Source: Aristophania vespae
Lineage (GTDB): Bacteria > Pseudomonadota > Alphaproteobacteria > Acetobacterales > Acetobacteraceae
NCBI RefSeq assembly: GCF_009906835.1
Contig: NZ_CP047652.1
Span: 1,550,001 to 1,614,000, forward strand
DNA length: 64,000 bases
Direction of reading: 5' to 3'
Shown: piece by piece, positions 9,007-19,428 of the stretch
How the letters are laid out: every line of letters begins with the position of its first letter
How positions within the stretch are numbered: position 1 is the stretch's first letter
Translations under genes and position numbers: made by a program
The notes under the pieces: generated by a model
The model's database searches: none
Told to the model about the DNA's origin: nothing
What the model saw: the letters and a program-made list of their open reading frames with translations, nothing else

Positions 9007-11724
9007 ATGAGTAAAAGCCCGCTAACTGGCCTATTAAATAATCGCGATGCGATGAATAGTGAAAATGTCGCCTATCTTAGCGAGCTTCACAGCCGTTGGC
9101 TAAAAGATCCCCAGTCGGTAGATCGCGCTTATGCAACTCTTTTCTCTAATCTGGGCGATGATAATCCCTTCACGCTGGAAGATTTTTCGGACAAAAAAAA
9201 TCTATTACGCCAGATTAGTGACGACTCGCTCAAAACCGCTTATCGCACTTTTGGGCATTTACAGGCCCAACTTGACCCACTCAATATGCAAATAAAGCGG
9301 GGTGAAGATGCTCTCTTTTTCCCCGATGCTGATCCAGATCTTCAAGCACGTTACAGACGTTTTTACTGCGGAACAATTGGTGCAGAATTCATGCATCTTT
9401 TATCCCCACAAGAACGTCAATGGTGGATTGATCAGTTAGAATCCTCTTATGCCTCTCCATCACTTTCTGACGAAGATATTCTGGCAGCTCTGATTGCAGC
9501 AGAGGAGTTTGAAGCCTTTTGCCAGCAGCGTTACCCTGGTGTGCGCCGCTTTGGCCTGGAGGGCGGAGAAAGCTTGATTGTCGCTTTACGCTCGCTCGTA
9601 AATAACGCCGCTCTTCGTAAGGTTAAAACCATTAGTTTTGGCATGTCTCACCGTGGGCGCCTCAATGTAATGGCCAATATTCTACATAAAGATTTGGCCG
9701 CTATATTTAGTGAATTTGCGGGAAAAACTTTTCAGCCACCTGGCATATCTGTTTCAGGCGATGTGAAATATCATCTAGGCACTTCCACGCACTTAACGCT
9801 TCATGACCATGATATAGAATTATCTCTTTTACCCAATCCCTCACACCTTGAGGCCATTGGTCCCGTCATTCTGGGCCGGGTTCGCGCCTTACAGGATTCA
9901 AGAAAAGATAAAGAAAGAAACCAGCATCTCGCTGTCATGATCCATGGTGATGCCGCCTTTGCAGGTCAGGGTGTCGTTTATGAAACCCTCCAACTCTCTC
10001 AGTTAGAGGGTTACCGTACAGGGGGCACGATCCATTTTATTGTTAATAACCAAATTGGTTTTACCACTTCACAGCAAAATGCTTATTCGGGATACTGGAA
10101 CACGGATGTAGCCAAGTCTGTTGCTGCTCCTATCCTCCATGTTAATGGTGATGATGCTGAGGCAGTCGCCCGTTGCACTGATTTAGCCTATCAGTGGCAG
10201 CGTCAGTTCAAACGTGACATCGTTATTGATATTCAGTGCTATCGTCGAAATGGTCACAACGAAACTGACGATCCTGCTTTTACCCAGCCACTCATGGTTA
10301 AGGCTATACAAGCTCAACCAGGTGTAAAACAGCGTTTTGGACAAAAGCTAATACAAAAAGGCTCTCTGACCACTGAGCTTTTAGCTCAAAAAGAACAGAG
10401 CTATAAAAATATTTTACTCAATGGGTTTGATCGCTCAGCCAGTTACGAATTTAATAGCCATAACTGGTTTGGTGATGGTCCTATTGACCCAACACGCTTG
10501 CTAGATAAGCCAGAACGTTTACAGCCTATGACTGGCGTGCCTCTGACACGCTTGCGCGAAGTTGGTCACTTTTTAAGCAAAATACCATCTGATTTTACAC
10601 TTCATCCCCGCTTAAAGCGCCAACTAGAAAGCCGCACTCAGAGTGTAAATGAAGGAAGTCCGATTGATTGGGCTACGGCAGAAGCCCTTGCTTTTGGCAC
10701 ATTAGCACTTGATGGCCACCCTGTTCGTCTTTCTGGCCAGGATTGCGGACGAGGTACTTTTACACAACGTCATGCTGTTTTGACTGATCAAAATACAGGC
10801 AGAAATTTCACACCTTTAGCTCATATAAACCACCGTCAGGCACCTGTTGATATTTGGAACTCCCCTCTTTCAGAATACGCTGTGCTTGGCTTTGAATATG
10901 GTTATAGTCTTGGCAACCCCGAGGCTTTAGCAGCTTGGGAAGCTCAATTTGGTGATTTTTCCAACGGAGCACAAATCATCATTGATCAGTTCCTTGCTTC
11001 TGGCGAGACGAAATGGCTCCATAGCTCAGGTTTGACGCTTTTATTACCTCATGGCTATGAGGGTGCTGGACCAGAACATTCTTCAGCCCGACCTGAAAGA
11101 TACTTACAACTTAGCGCAGAAAATAATCTTCGGGTTTGCTGGCCATCTACTCCTGCTAATTACTTCCATGCTTTAAGACGGCAAATTATACGTCGCTGCC
11201 GTAAACCGCTTATTATTTTCAGTCCGAAGTCGCTTTTGCGAAACCGATTAACTGTGTCCTCTTTAGCGGAAATGGGGCCTCAAACACGTTTTCAACCTGT
11301 ACTTGCCGATCCACTCATCACACAGGATGCAGATCGCATAATAGTTTGCTCAGGAAAGGTTTATTATGACCTTTTCCAAGCTAGAGAAGAGGCCCAAAAG
11401 AATAACGGTATTCAGTCCAGAACTGCTCTCATACGTATTGAGCAGCTTTATCCATTCCCTCACCACGCTCTTATCGAGATATTCCAAAAACACCCTCAAG
11501 CACGTGAAATCATATGGTGCCAGGAAGAACCTCACAATGGAGGCGCTTGGCAGTTTGTCAATCGAAGGATAGAAAAAGTGCTTAGGACGGCACAACATCC
11601 TGTTAAGAAACTTGACTATGTAGGGCGAGCAGCCTCTGCATCTCCTGCAACTGGATCACTCAGCATCCATCAGGCCGAACAGAAAGCTCTTCTTCAAAAA
11701 GCCCTTTCTTTAAAAATGAGCTGA
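9007..11724 (+). CDS. sucA: 2-oxoglutarate dehydrogenase E1 component
   Basis: Thiamine-diphosphate-dependent decarboxylase of the TCA-cycle 2-oxoglutarate dehydrogenase complex. The 905-residue protein has the N-terminal E1 segment (SELHSRWLKDP), the TPP-binding core SFGMSHRGRLNVMANI and HGDAAFAGQGVVYETLQLSQ, a transketolase-like pyrimidine domain (SEYAVLGFEYGYSL) and the C-terminal domain (QEEPHNGGAWQFV). Unlike many bacteria, no E2 (sucB) or E3 (lpd) gene follows; the next gene is trpB. The length is slightly below the usual 930-960 residues. Confidence 0.94.
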   Translation: MSKSPLTGLLNNRDAMNSENVAYLSELHSRWLKDPQSVDRAYATLFSNLGDDNPFTLEDFSDKKNLLRQISDDSLKTAYRTFGHLQAQLDPLNMQIKRGEDALFFPDADPDLQARYRRFYCGTIGAEFMHLLSPQERQWWIDQLESSYASPSLSDEDILAALIAAEEFEAFCQQRYPGVRRFGLEGGESLIVALRSLVNNAALRKVKTISFGMSHRGRLNVMANILHKDLAAIFSEFAGKTFQPPGISVSGDVKYHLGTSTHLTLHDHDIELSLLPNPSHLEAIGPVILGRVRALQDSRKDKERNQHLAVMIHGDAAFAGQGVVYETLQLSQLEGYRTGGTIHFIVNNQIGFTTSQQNAYSGYWNTDVAKSVAAPILHVNGDDAEAVARCTDLAYQWQRQFKRDIVIDIQCYRRNGHNETDDPAFTQPLMVKAIQAQPGVKQRFGQKLIQKGSLTTELLAQKEQSYKNILLNGFDRSASYEFNSHNWFGDGPIDPTRLLDKPERLQPMTGVPLTRLREVGHFLSKIPSDFTLHPRLKRQLESRTQSVNEGSPIDWATAEALAFGTLALDGHPVRLSGQDCGRGTFTQRHAVLTDQNTGRNFTPLAHINHRQAPVDIWNSPLSEYAVLGFEYGYSLGNPEALAAWEAQFGDFSNGAQIIIDQFLASGETKWLHSSGLTLLLPHGYEGAGPEHSSARPERYLQLSAENNLRVCWPSTPANYFHALRRQIIRRCRKPLIIFSPKSLLRNRLTVSSLAEMGPQTRFQPVLADPLITQDADRIIVCSGKVYYDLFQAREEAQKNNGIQSRTALIRIEQLYPFPHHALIEIFQKHPQAREIIWCQEEPHNGGAWQFVNRRIEKVLRTAQHPVKKLDYVGRAASASPATGSLSIHQAEQKALLQKALSLKMS

Positions 11725-11813
11725 CACCCTCATATAAGAGGCCTTTTCCGATGGGCAAATTCAATAAACGAAATGTTTGTTATGAACCAAAATTTTATTG
11801 AGAAAGATTTATA

Positions 11814-13037
11814 ATGACCTCATCACATTTAAAGTCAAATTCTCTCCGCACTGGACCCGATCTTTCAGGCCATTTTGGTCCTTATGGTGGGCGATTTGTT
11901 GCAGAAACCCTCATGCCCCTCATGATTGAGCTTGAAAAAGCTTATGAAACTGCCAAAACAGACCCAGAATTTCACGCAGAGCTTAAACTTCATTTGCGTG
12001 ATTATGTTGGGCGGCCCAGCCCCCTATGGCACGCTAAACATTTAAGCGAGACAATTGGCGGTGCACAAATTTATCTCAAGCGTGAAGATCTCAATCATAC
12101 GGGGTCGCATAAATTAAATAACGTGATGGGCCAAATTCTGTTAGCACGCCGTATGGGTAAAACACGTATTGTGGCAGAAACGGGTGCAGGGCAACATGGC
12201 GTTGCTACGGCAACAGTTTGCGCTCTTTTCGGGCTTAAATGCGTAATTTATATGGGTGCAACAGATGTTGAACGTCAAAAACCCAATGTTTTTCGCATGC
12301 ATCTTTTAGGTGCTGAGGTTAAGGCCGTAACTTCAGGGGCTGGAACGTTAAAAGACGCCATGAATGAAGCCATGCGTGACTGGGTTGCTCACGTAGAAGA
12401 CACTTATTTTCTTGTAGGCACGGTCGCTGGGCCTCACCCTTACCCTGCTATGGTCCGCGATTTTCAGTCAGTTATCGGTACCGAAGCCCGCCAGCAAATT
12501 CAGGAACAGACAGGACGCCTGCCTGATGGTATTATTGCCGCTATTGGTGGCGGCTCAAATGCTATGGGCATTTTCCACCCCTTTCTTGATGATGCAGAAG
12601 TGGCACTCTATGGTGTTGAAGCCGCAGGACTAGGGCTTGAGAGCGGAAAATTAGCGGCCTCAATTTCACGCGGAAGACCAGGTGTTTTGCACGGCAATCG
12701 TACATATTTGCTTCAAGATCAACATGGTCAAATTGAAGAGGCCCATTCCATCAGCGCTGGGTTAGATTATCCAGGTATCGGACCTGAACATTCATGGCTT
12801 AATGATATTGGGCGGGTAAATTATGTCAGTGCTACGGATAAGGAAGCTTTAGATGCCTTCCAAATTCTCACGCACAAAGAAGGTATTATCCCTGCCCTCG
12901 AAAGCGCTCACGCTGTGGCTTATGCTCAAAAGTTAGCCCCTAAAATGAGCAAAGATCAAATCTTGATTGTTAATATTTCAGGCCGCGGCGATAAAGATGT
13001 CCCCACAGTTGCGGCTCACCTTGGTGTAAAACTGTAA
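11814..13037 (+). CDS. trpB: Tryptophan synthase beta chain
   Basis: Condenses indole with serine using PLP. The 407-residue sequence has the PLP lysine in TGSHKLNN, the [10 protein letters not shown] loop, and the phosphate-binding IGGGSNAMG motif. Only 14 bp separate it from trpA, which makes its partner subunit. Full length, strong match. Confidence 0.97.
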   Translation: MTSSHLKSNSLRTGPDLSGHFGPYGGRFVAETLMPLMIELEKAYETAKTDPEFHAELKLHLRDYVGRPSPLWHAKHLSETIGGAQIYLKREDLNHTGSHKLNNVMGQILLARRMGKTRIVAETGAGQHGVATATVCALFGLKCVIYMGATDVERQKPNVFRMHLLGAEVKAVTSGAGTLKDAMNEAMRDWVAHVEDTYFLVGTVAGPHPYPAMVRDFQSVIGTEARQQIQEQTGRLPDGIIAAIGGGSNAMGIFHPFLDDAEVALYGVEAAGLGLESGKLAASISRGRPGVLHGNRTYLLQDQHGQIEEAHSISAGLDYPGIGPEHSWLNDIGRVNYVSATDKEALDAFQILTHKEGIIPALESAHAVAYAQKLAPKMSKDQILIVNISGRGDKDVPTVAAHLGVKL

Positions 13038-13051
13038 GGAACAGCGATCTT

Positions 13052-13864
13052 ATGAGCCGTATTTCAGCCTGTTTTGCCGCTCTCAAAGCTCAGGGACGCG
13101 GTGCTTTAATTCCCTATCTTGAGGCCTTTGACCCTGACTATGAAACTTCTAAGAAGCTTCTGGCAGAAATGGCCCAAAATGGCGGTGATATTATAGAAAT
13201 TGGAGTACCATTTTCAGACCCCGCCGCAGATGGCCCTACCATCCAGCTCGCGGCCAAACGTGCCCTTAAAGCGGGTGCAACTTTATCTAGAATTCTGGAC
13301 ATGGTGGCCGATTTTCGTCGAAATAACGATAATACCCCTCTGATACTTATGGGGTATCTGAACCCTATAGAACAGTTCGGGACAGAACGTTTTTTAGAAG
13401 AAGCCGCTAAAGCTGGTGTTGATGGGCTGATAATTGTCGATCTCCCTTTTGAGGAAGCAAAAGATGTTCGTGCATCTGCCAAAAGTAAAGGGCTTGATTT
13501 AATTCACCTTACTACACCTAACACCCCCGAGGACCGGCTTGAACTAACATTAAAAGAAGCGTCTGGTTTTATATATTATGTGAGCATTACCGGCATTACG
13601 GGTACAAATAGCGCTACTGAGGAACAACTTCGTCAGTCGATGGGTAGATTACGCAAAGTCACAAATCTTCCCGTCATAACAGGTTTTGGCATCGCCACCC
13701 CCGAACAGGCAAGATCTGCTTCTCATATTAGCGATGGTGCCGTGGTAGCTTCTGCTCTCATTAAAGAGATGGCAGGCACTTTGGAAGATGGCAAAGCCAC
13801 TTCAAAAACAATCCCCACCGTTATCCAGTCTCTTAAAAAGTTAGCAGAAGCCGTCCGATCCTAA
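13052..13864 (+). CDS. trpA: Tryptophan synthase alpha chain
   Basis: Cleaves indole-3-glycerol phosphate, passing indole to TrpB. The 270-residue TIM barrel has the catalytic acids in IEIGVPFSDPAADGP and the phosphate-binding segments YYVSITGITGT and VITGFGIA. It forms an operon with trpB. A hairpin about 20 bp after the stop ends the unit. Confidence 0.97.
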   Translation: MSRISACFAALKAQGRGALIPYLEAFDPDYETSKKLLAEMAQNGGDIIEIGVPFSDPAADGPTIQLAAKRALKAGATLSRILDMVADFRRNNDNTPLILMGYLNPIEQFGTERFLEEAAKAGVDGLIIVDLPFEEAKDVRASAKSKGLDLIHLTTPNTPEDRLELTLKEASGFIYYVSITGITGTNSATEEQLRQSMGRLRKVTNLPVITGFGIATPEQARSASHISDGAVVASALIKEMAGTLEDGKATSKTIPTVIQSLKKLAEAVRS

Positions 13865-13883
13865 GGTCGCTCATATTATGGAA

Positions 13884-13919
13884 AAGCCGCGCTCTTTTTT
13901 GAGCGTGGCTTAGAGTGGT
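13884..13919. terminator. Terminator between trpA and convergent hdeD-like gene
   Basis: An 11-bp stem (AAGCCGCGCTC with GAGCGTGGCTT, one G-T pair) around a T-rich 6-nt loop, lying between two convergent genes. A T-rich tract follows a few bases later on the + strand. Confidence 0.6.
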
Positions 13920-13924
13920 TTTTC

Positions 13925-14512
13925 TTAAAACCCTTCTTTTCGGACACGGCGTAAACCCAAGCCGAAAAGCAAGGATGAAAGCCCTGCTACCAAAAGTTCT
14001 ATAGCGATCAATGTACCGATAAAGAAAAAGCCAGACCAGGGCAGATACCAATAGAGCAATATACCAACAACAAGCGTAATAGCACCCCCAAAAGCGGCAA
14101 CCCACCAGTCAGGTGCGTGATCACGCTGGTTAACAGCCCAGAAAATTTTACTAAAACCACCTAAAACGAGCAAACCTGCTAAAAAGGCTGTCAAAATCTG
14201 TGAACCTGCAATTGGCTCAGCACACAAAATGAGCCCTGCAAGAATAATAAAAAAGCCAATAAGAAGATTTACCCAGCGCCCCATCATTCTATTTTTAAAA
14301 TGCGCAATCCCTTGCACAAATTGAATCACGCCCCCTGCCATTAGCAGAATACCGAGCACAATTGTACTTGCCAAAGTGACGCTAAAAGCATCAATAAAAG
14401 CTAGAATCCCCAAGATTAACATGGCGATTCCCATGCCGATAAACCAGCCTGGCTTTAAGCCAACACGGGCCATCCCATCTGATAGATTCCTAAAACGATT
14501 CGACTCATCCAT
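13925..14512 (-). CDS. HdeD-like (DUF308) integral membrane protein
   Basis: A 195-residue protein made almost entirely of six hydrophobic segments in three paired hairpins, the layout of the HdeD/DUF308 family. In enterobacteria HdeD is linked to acid resistance, but the biochemical role is not established. Here it is transcribed opposite to its neighbours and lies between trpA and accD, genes that are often adjacent in alphaproteobacteria. Acid tolerance would suit an acetic acid bacterium, but that is inference. Confidence 0.8.
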   Translation of the reverse strand: MDESNRFRNLSDGMARVGLKPGWFIGMGIAMLILGILAFIDAFSVTLASTIVLGILLMAGGVIQFVQGIAHFKNRMMGRWVNLLIGFFIILAGLILCAEPIAGSQILTAFLAGLLVLGGFSKIFWAVNQRDHAPDWWVAAFGGAITLVVGILLYWYLPWSGFFFIGTLIAIELLVAGLSSLLFGLGLRRVRKEGF

Positions 14513-14684
14513 ATCTTCAACCTTATAATATCGGTAATATACCTTTTTCTAAGGCTTGGTTAATGAAAACTAGCCTTAGACTGGTATCTTGATGTAAGCA
14601 CCATTAAACTATGTCACAATCCTGTCACTGTGACGTTAACTCAGTGACGATAGTGAGCTAATCTGCGGAGAGTAAACAGAGACT

Positions 14685-15587
14685 ATGAGCTGGCTGACCG
14701 AATATGTGCGCCCCAAACTGAGGAGCTTACTTCAACGGGATATCCCAGACAACCTCTGGACAAACTGCGAATCCTGCTCTCAAATGTTGCTCATTCGCGA
14801 TTTGGAACGCAATTTAAAAATATGCCCCCATTGTGGCCATCACATGCGTGCCCTGGGCCATGAACGTCTGGCCTGGACTTTTGATGATGGGCAATATACC
14901 ACAATCGAACTTCCAAAAATGCCAACTGATCCGCTTGGATTTCGTGATTCAAAACGTTATACAGACCGCCTTAAAGCAGCACGTACAAAGTCTGAACTTG
15001 ACGAAGCTATGCTCGTTGCTCATGGCACAATCGGGGGTAACCCTGCTGTTATTGCTGTAATGGCATTTGAATTCCTAGCCGGAACAATGGGTGCTGCGCT
15101 GGGTGAAGCCTTTCTTGCTGCATGCCAACTTGCTGTATTGCAAAAAGCCCCGCTAATTATTTTTACCGCTTCAGGTGGGGCCCGCATGCAAGAGGGCATT
15201 GTTAGCCTTATGCAGATGCCACGTACAACAATTGGTGTACAAATGCTGCGTGAAGCCAAACTGCCCTATATTGTAGTCTTTACAAACCCGACTACTGGGG
15301 GGGTATCAGCCTCATTTGCAATGTTAGGCGATATTCATATCGCTGAACCCAATGCTCTTATTGCCTTTGCCGGGCCACGTGTTATTCGCGATACGGTGCG
15401 TGAAGAACTTCCCGAAGGATTCCAACGCTCGGAATATTTACGTGAACACGGTATGGTTGACATTGTTGCTAAAAGAGCAGAACTACCCGATTTGCTAAAG
15501 CGTCTTATTTCTCTTCTTGGCTCTAACAAGCCTCAAGAAAATGATAATGCTTCTGAAACGGGGCAAAAAGAAAAATTTCAAAAATAA
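14685..15587 (+). CDS. accD: Acetyl-CoA carboxylase carboxyltransferase subunit beta
   Basis: Beta subunit of the carboxyltransferase that makes malonyl-CoA for fatty acid synthesis. The N-terminal zinc ribbon has CESC and CPHC pairs near residues 29-50. The crotonase-fold core has FTASGGARMQEG and NPTTGGVSASFAMLGD. The 300-residue length is normal, with a short charged tail. The folC gene follows 34 bp downstream in the same direction, the usual accD-folC pair. Confidence 0.96.
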   Translation: MSWLTEYVRPKLRSLLQRDIPDNLWTNCESCSQMLLIRDLERNLKICPHCGHHMRALGHERLAWTFDDGQYTTIELPKMPTDPLGFRDSKRYTDRLKAARTKSELDEAMLVAHGTIGGNPAVIAVMAFEFLAGTMGAALGEAFLAACQLAVLQKAPLIIFTASGGARMQEGIVSLMQMPRTTIGVQMLREAKLPYIVVFTNPTTGGVSASFAMLGDIHIAEPNALIAFAGPRVIRDTVREELPEGFQRSEYLREHGMVDIVAKRAELPDLLKRLISLLGSNKPQENDNASETGQKEKFQK

Positions 15588-15621
15588 CAACCACCTTGGC
15601 GCTTAAGGTAGAATAGTCATT

Positions 15622-16955
15622 ATGTCAGTTTCTCAGCAGCGTTTGCCGCCATCTGGCGAGTATCGTGGGAAGGCAGGCTTTGTTATTGCACGTTTGCAAG
15701 AGCTTCACCCAAAGTTAATTGACCTCTCCTTAGGCCGCCTTGAAGCTCTTTTAGCCAAGTTAGGCCATCCTGAACGCAATTTGCCACCAGTCATTCATGT
15801 CGCAGGGACAAATGGCAAAGGCAGCACATGCGCTAATTTAAGAGCCATTGCTGAAGCTGCTGGCCTGCGTGTGCATGTTATGACAAGCCCGCATTTGCTT
15901 AGTGTTACAGAACGTTTCCGTCTTGCTGGCCAGTTTGTCTCTGAAGAACAGCTTATTGAAACATTAGAAGAAATTGAGCGCATTAATAATGGCGACCCCA
16001 TTACCGTTTTTGAAGTTTTAACCGCCGCAGGATTTCTTCTTTTCTCACGCACTCCTGCTGATCTTGCAATCATAGAAGTTGGACTCGGGGGCAATATGAT
16101 GCAACCAACGTCATACCAGCACCAATAGCGTGCATTATCACCTCTATCAGCCTTGATCATCAGGCTTTTTTAGGTGATGACATCGTCACTATTGCGCGAG
16201 AAAAAGCAGGAATTATCAAAAATCATGTTCCTGTCATTATTGCCCCGCAGGAAAAAGACGTTTTGGCGCTTATACGCTCTATTGCCCAAGAACATTCAGC
16301 ACCAAGTTATGTTTTAAATGATGAAATCACCCTTCAGGATTTAGCAAAGGGTATAAGCTATTCTGATCCTTTGGGCACATTATCCCTACCTCTTCCTGCA
16401 TTGGAAGGACCTCATCAAAACCAGAATTCTGCCCTCGCCATAGCAGCTTTAAGACTGGCAGATTTGGCGCTTCCTCTCTCATCTTTTGCTGCTATTTCAA
16501 AGGCAAGCTGGCCCGCACGCTTACAACCCCTTAATGGCGCACTAAAAAAGATGCTTCCTCCGGAATGGTCTCTCATTTTAGATGGAGGGCATAATCCAGG
16601 GGCAGGAGAAGCTTTGGCCAAGGTCTTAAAAGACTGGAATGACCAACCTATTCATCTTATCGTAGGGTTAAAGGATAGCAAGGATGCAAGCGGGTTTTTA
16701 CGCCCTCTCATGCCCTATGCACAGACTATACAAGCTGTTGCAGAGCCAGACCAGCATTTAGCCATGAATGTTGAAGCTATCATGAAATCAGCACAAAAAG
16801 CTGGTGGTAAAGCCCTTAAAGGCTCAACCATCAAAGCCGCATTAGCGTATTTAACCAGCCACTATGCAACAACGACCAAAGCCCGCGTACTCATTTGCGG
16901 TAGCCTCTATCTAGCAGGCTGCGCTCTTTCTCAAGACGGCACGAATCTTCACTAA
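15622..16955 (+). pseudogene. folC: Folylpolyglutamate/dihydrofolate synthase, frameshifted in this sequence
   Basis: Adds glutamate to folates and, in many bacteria, also makes dihydrofolate. The first part (15622-16128) carries the P-loop HVAGTNGKGSTCA and ends out of frame after VEVGLGG. The correct continuation (DATNVIPAPIACIITSISLDHQ and onward to 16955) lies one frame away. Adding one G to the G5 run at 16087-16091 joins both parts into GLGGQYDATN, matching the family GLGGR(L/F)DATN. The gene is normally essential, so I favour a sequencing deletion over true loss. It follows accD closely. Confidence 0.88.
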
Positions 16956-17007
16956 AAAATTATTTCTCAATGTCACGCCCGCTTAACAAGGCTATAACTT
17001 AAATTCT

Positions 17008-18513
17008 ATGAACGATTTAGTCCCCTCTTCGTCTGATACAACCTCCTCTCAAAGCATAACCGCTCTTTTGCAACGCTCTCCTCCAGCTAATTTAGCTGCT
17101 GAGCAGGCTTTGCTAGGGGCTATTCTAACCAACAATAAAGCCTATGAGCATGTCTCGGACTTTTTACATCCCTCTCACTTTTCAGATGAGATTAATGGCC
17201 GCATTTACGAAGCCATTACGCGACGCATAGAACGTGGACAGCTTGCCGATCCTGTCACGATGCGCGCTGAGTTTGAACATAGTGGCATTTTGGCAGGGGC
17301 TGGTGGACCTGCCTATCTTGCCCAATTGCTCAATGCGATGGTGGGCATTGTTAATGCTGGTGATTATGGTCGCGTTATTCACGATTGTTGGATTCGCCGT
17401 CAGTTAATCGATATTGGCGAAACTGTCGTCAATAATGCCTATGGTGCTCGCACAGAACTGGACGGGACTGACCAGATTGCCGCTTCGGAAGAGGCACTTT
17501 TCAAACTGGCCACTGATAAAGGGCAAGATGGAGGGTTTGTTTCCTTCGAACGGGCTTTGACTCATGCTTTAGAAACAGCAGAACAGGCTTTTCTTCGCAC
17601 GGGCGACATTGTTGGTCTAACCTCAGGTTTACGAGATTTTGATAAAAAAACCGGTGGATTACACCCTTCTGATTTACTTATTCTTGCCGGCCGGCCAGCT
17701 ATGGGTAAAACAGCTTTAGCCACAAAAATCGCCTTTTCTGCGGCACAAGCCATTATGCGCGAAGCAGAAGATAATAATACGCCTCCTAAAGGAAGCGTTG
17801 CAATTTTCTCGCTTGAAATGTCAGCAGAACAATTAGCAACACGTATTCTTTCTGAACAATCCGAAGTTTCGGGTGAGCGAATCAGACGGGGTGATATTGG
17901 ACAAAAAGAATTTGACCGCTTTGTCCGCGTTTCAAGAGAATTACAGCGCCTCCCCCTCCATATTGATGATACGCCCGCTCTCTCACTCTCAGCCATGCGC
18001 ACAAGGTGCCGCCGTCTGGCTCGCACAAAGGGACTGAACCTGGTTGTTATTGATTATTTGCAGCTCATGCGTCCTGCCATTGGCACAAGGCCAGAAAGCC
18101 GCGTCTTGGAAATTTCCATGATCACACAGGGCCTCAAAGCCATCGCAAAAGAACTTTCAGTACCTGTCATTGCACTGTCACAGCTCTCTCGTCAGGTCGA
18201 ATCTCGCGAAGATAAGCGTCCCATGTTGTCCGATTTACGTGAATCGGGTTCTATTGAACAAGATGCTGATTTGGTGATGTTTGTATATCGTGATGAATAT
18301 TACCTTCAACAGCGCCAGCCTAAAGAAACTACCTTTGAAAGCCCTGATAAATATCAGGCTGCTCTGGATGACTGGCAGCGTAAAATGGCTGCTATCCATA
18401 ATAAAGCTGAGCTTATTATCGAAAAACAGCGTCACGGGCCAACTGGTACTGTACAGCTCTTTTTCGATGGGCAATATACGCGCTTTTCTGATCTTGATAC
18501 ATTCCATGAATAA
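17008..18513 (+). CDS. dnaB: Replicative DNA helicase DnaB
   Basis: Hexameric 5'-3' helicase of the replication fork. The N-terminal DnaG-interacting domain (NLAAEQALLGAIL) is followed by the RecA-like motor with Walker A AGRPAMGKTALA near residue 230, FSLEMSAEQLATR, and Walker B VVIDYLQLM. An arginine-finger region and SDLRESGSIEQDADLV occur near the C-terminus. At 501 residues it is a full-length chromosomal DnaB, with no intein. Confidence 0.96.
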   Translation: MNDLVPSSSDTTSSQSITALLQRSPPANLAAEQALLGAILTNNKAYEHVSDFLHPSHFSDEINGRIYEAITRRIERGQLADPVTMRAEFEHSGILAGAGGPAYLAQLLNAMVGIVNAGDYGRVIHDCWIRRQLIDIGETVVNNAYGARTELDGTDQIAASEEALFKLATDKGQDGGFVSFERALTHALETAEQAFLRTGDIVGLTSGLRDFDKKTGGLHPSDLLILAGRPAMGKTALATKIAFSAAQAIMREAEDNNTPPKGSVAIFSLEMSAEQLATRILSEQSEVSGERIRRGDIGQKEFDRFVRVSRELQRLPLHIDDTPALSLSAMRTRCRRLARTKGLNLVVIDYLQLMRPAIGTRPESRVLEISMITQGLKAIAKELSVPVIALSQLSRQVESREDKRPMLSDLRESGSIEQDADLVMFVYRDEYYLQQRQPKETTFESPDKYQAALDDWQRKMAAIHNKAELIIEKQRHGPTGTVQLFFDGQYTRFSDLDTFHE

Positions 18514-19050
18514 AAATACAATCAAGCTAGAGAGCGAATAACCTTTATTTCTCGCATTAGCCCGGCGCATTTTCTGTGTTCAAAACGCGTTTTAAGGGCT
18601 TTGTCGTAAAATCGTTTCCTAAAGGCTGCCTTATCGCAATTCCAGTCAGCCTTTAGCTCTTTTCTCATAGAAATTATAACGATTCTTAAAGTTATAAAAA
18701 TGTCCGTGAATTTATGCTGCTATAAAAAATGAACACCTACGTTAAATATATAATGAGGATGTGACACGACGTTACCGATACTCATCACATCTATTGAGCC
18801 AGAAGACTACAACACGCGCCTTCTTACTGCACCATAGCTACGTGCCAAATTACGCTCTTAAAAAGAGCCCTCTTGCAATCCGTTAAATTAGTAAAAGAGA
18901 TGTAGTGGCACCCATTTCATCGCCATACACCCTTCACAAACACGCATATCTCTTTGTTATGTTACGAATATCGTTTAATTTCTAAAATGTCTTTGCCCTT
19001 GAAAGCTTAACAAAATAGTCTTTACGTCATCAAAAAACTAAATTTTAAAA
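18514..19050. other. Intergenic stretch without a supported gene
   Basis: About 540 bp between dnaB and a small gene remnant. A weak inverted repeat (AAAGGCTG at 18621 and CAGCCTTT at about 18647) with a long loop might terminate dnaB. I see no coding sequence with family resemblance and no RNA gene. Confidence 0.5.
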
Positions 19051-19290
19051 TCAAAAGTGCCCCGAATTATAAAGATTTGTTGAAATACTCCAATCTTTAA
19101 CCCAGGGTGAAAGCCCTTCCACTCCAATAAGATTGAAACCTGCAAACTCACCATCCCAATAGCTAAGCCTGTTTTGTTTTTCTTAATGGCGCGTCAGTAA
19201 GCTGTTTCGCTCAGTCATAATGCGCCTCATCTGGCCTGCTATATCAATTGAAGAAATTTTATCAGTAGAAAATAATTTCGCTGATTCCAT
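19051..19290 (-). pseudogene. Remnant of a small unidentified gene with an internal stop
   Basis: Read leftward from an ATG at 19290, the sequence encodes about 80 codons with ordinary amino acid composition (…ISSIDIAGQMRRIM…LSYWDGEFAGFNLIG…LSPWVKDWSISTN…), interrupted by a single in-frame TAA at 19183-19185. The codon context H-stop-EKQN suggests a CAA-to-TAA change. A second coherent peptide in another frame overlaps its start (…RVLPIGLGTFGARLLYISNG…). I do not recognise either. It lies where hemW often follows rdgB, but does not resemble HemW convincingly. Confidence 0.35.
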
Positions 19291-19428
19291 TGCTTATATA
19301 AAGCAAACGGGCGCCAAAAGTTCCTAATCCAATAGGTAAAACTCTTGGCGCATTATGTTTCTGTAAAAAGATAATTATCTGCTCACAGACATAGACTTAT
19401 ATTTTATACTACCAACTATAGTAGTTTT

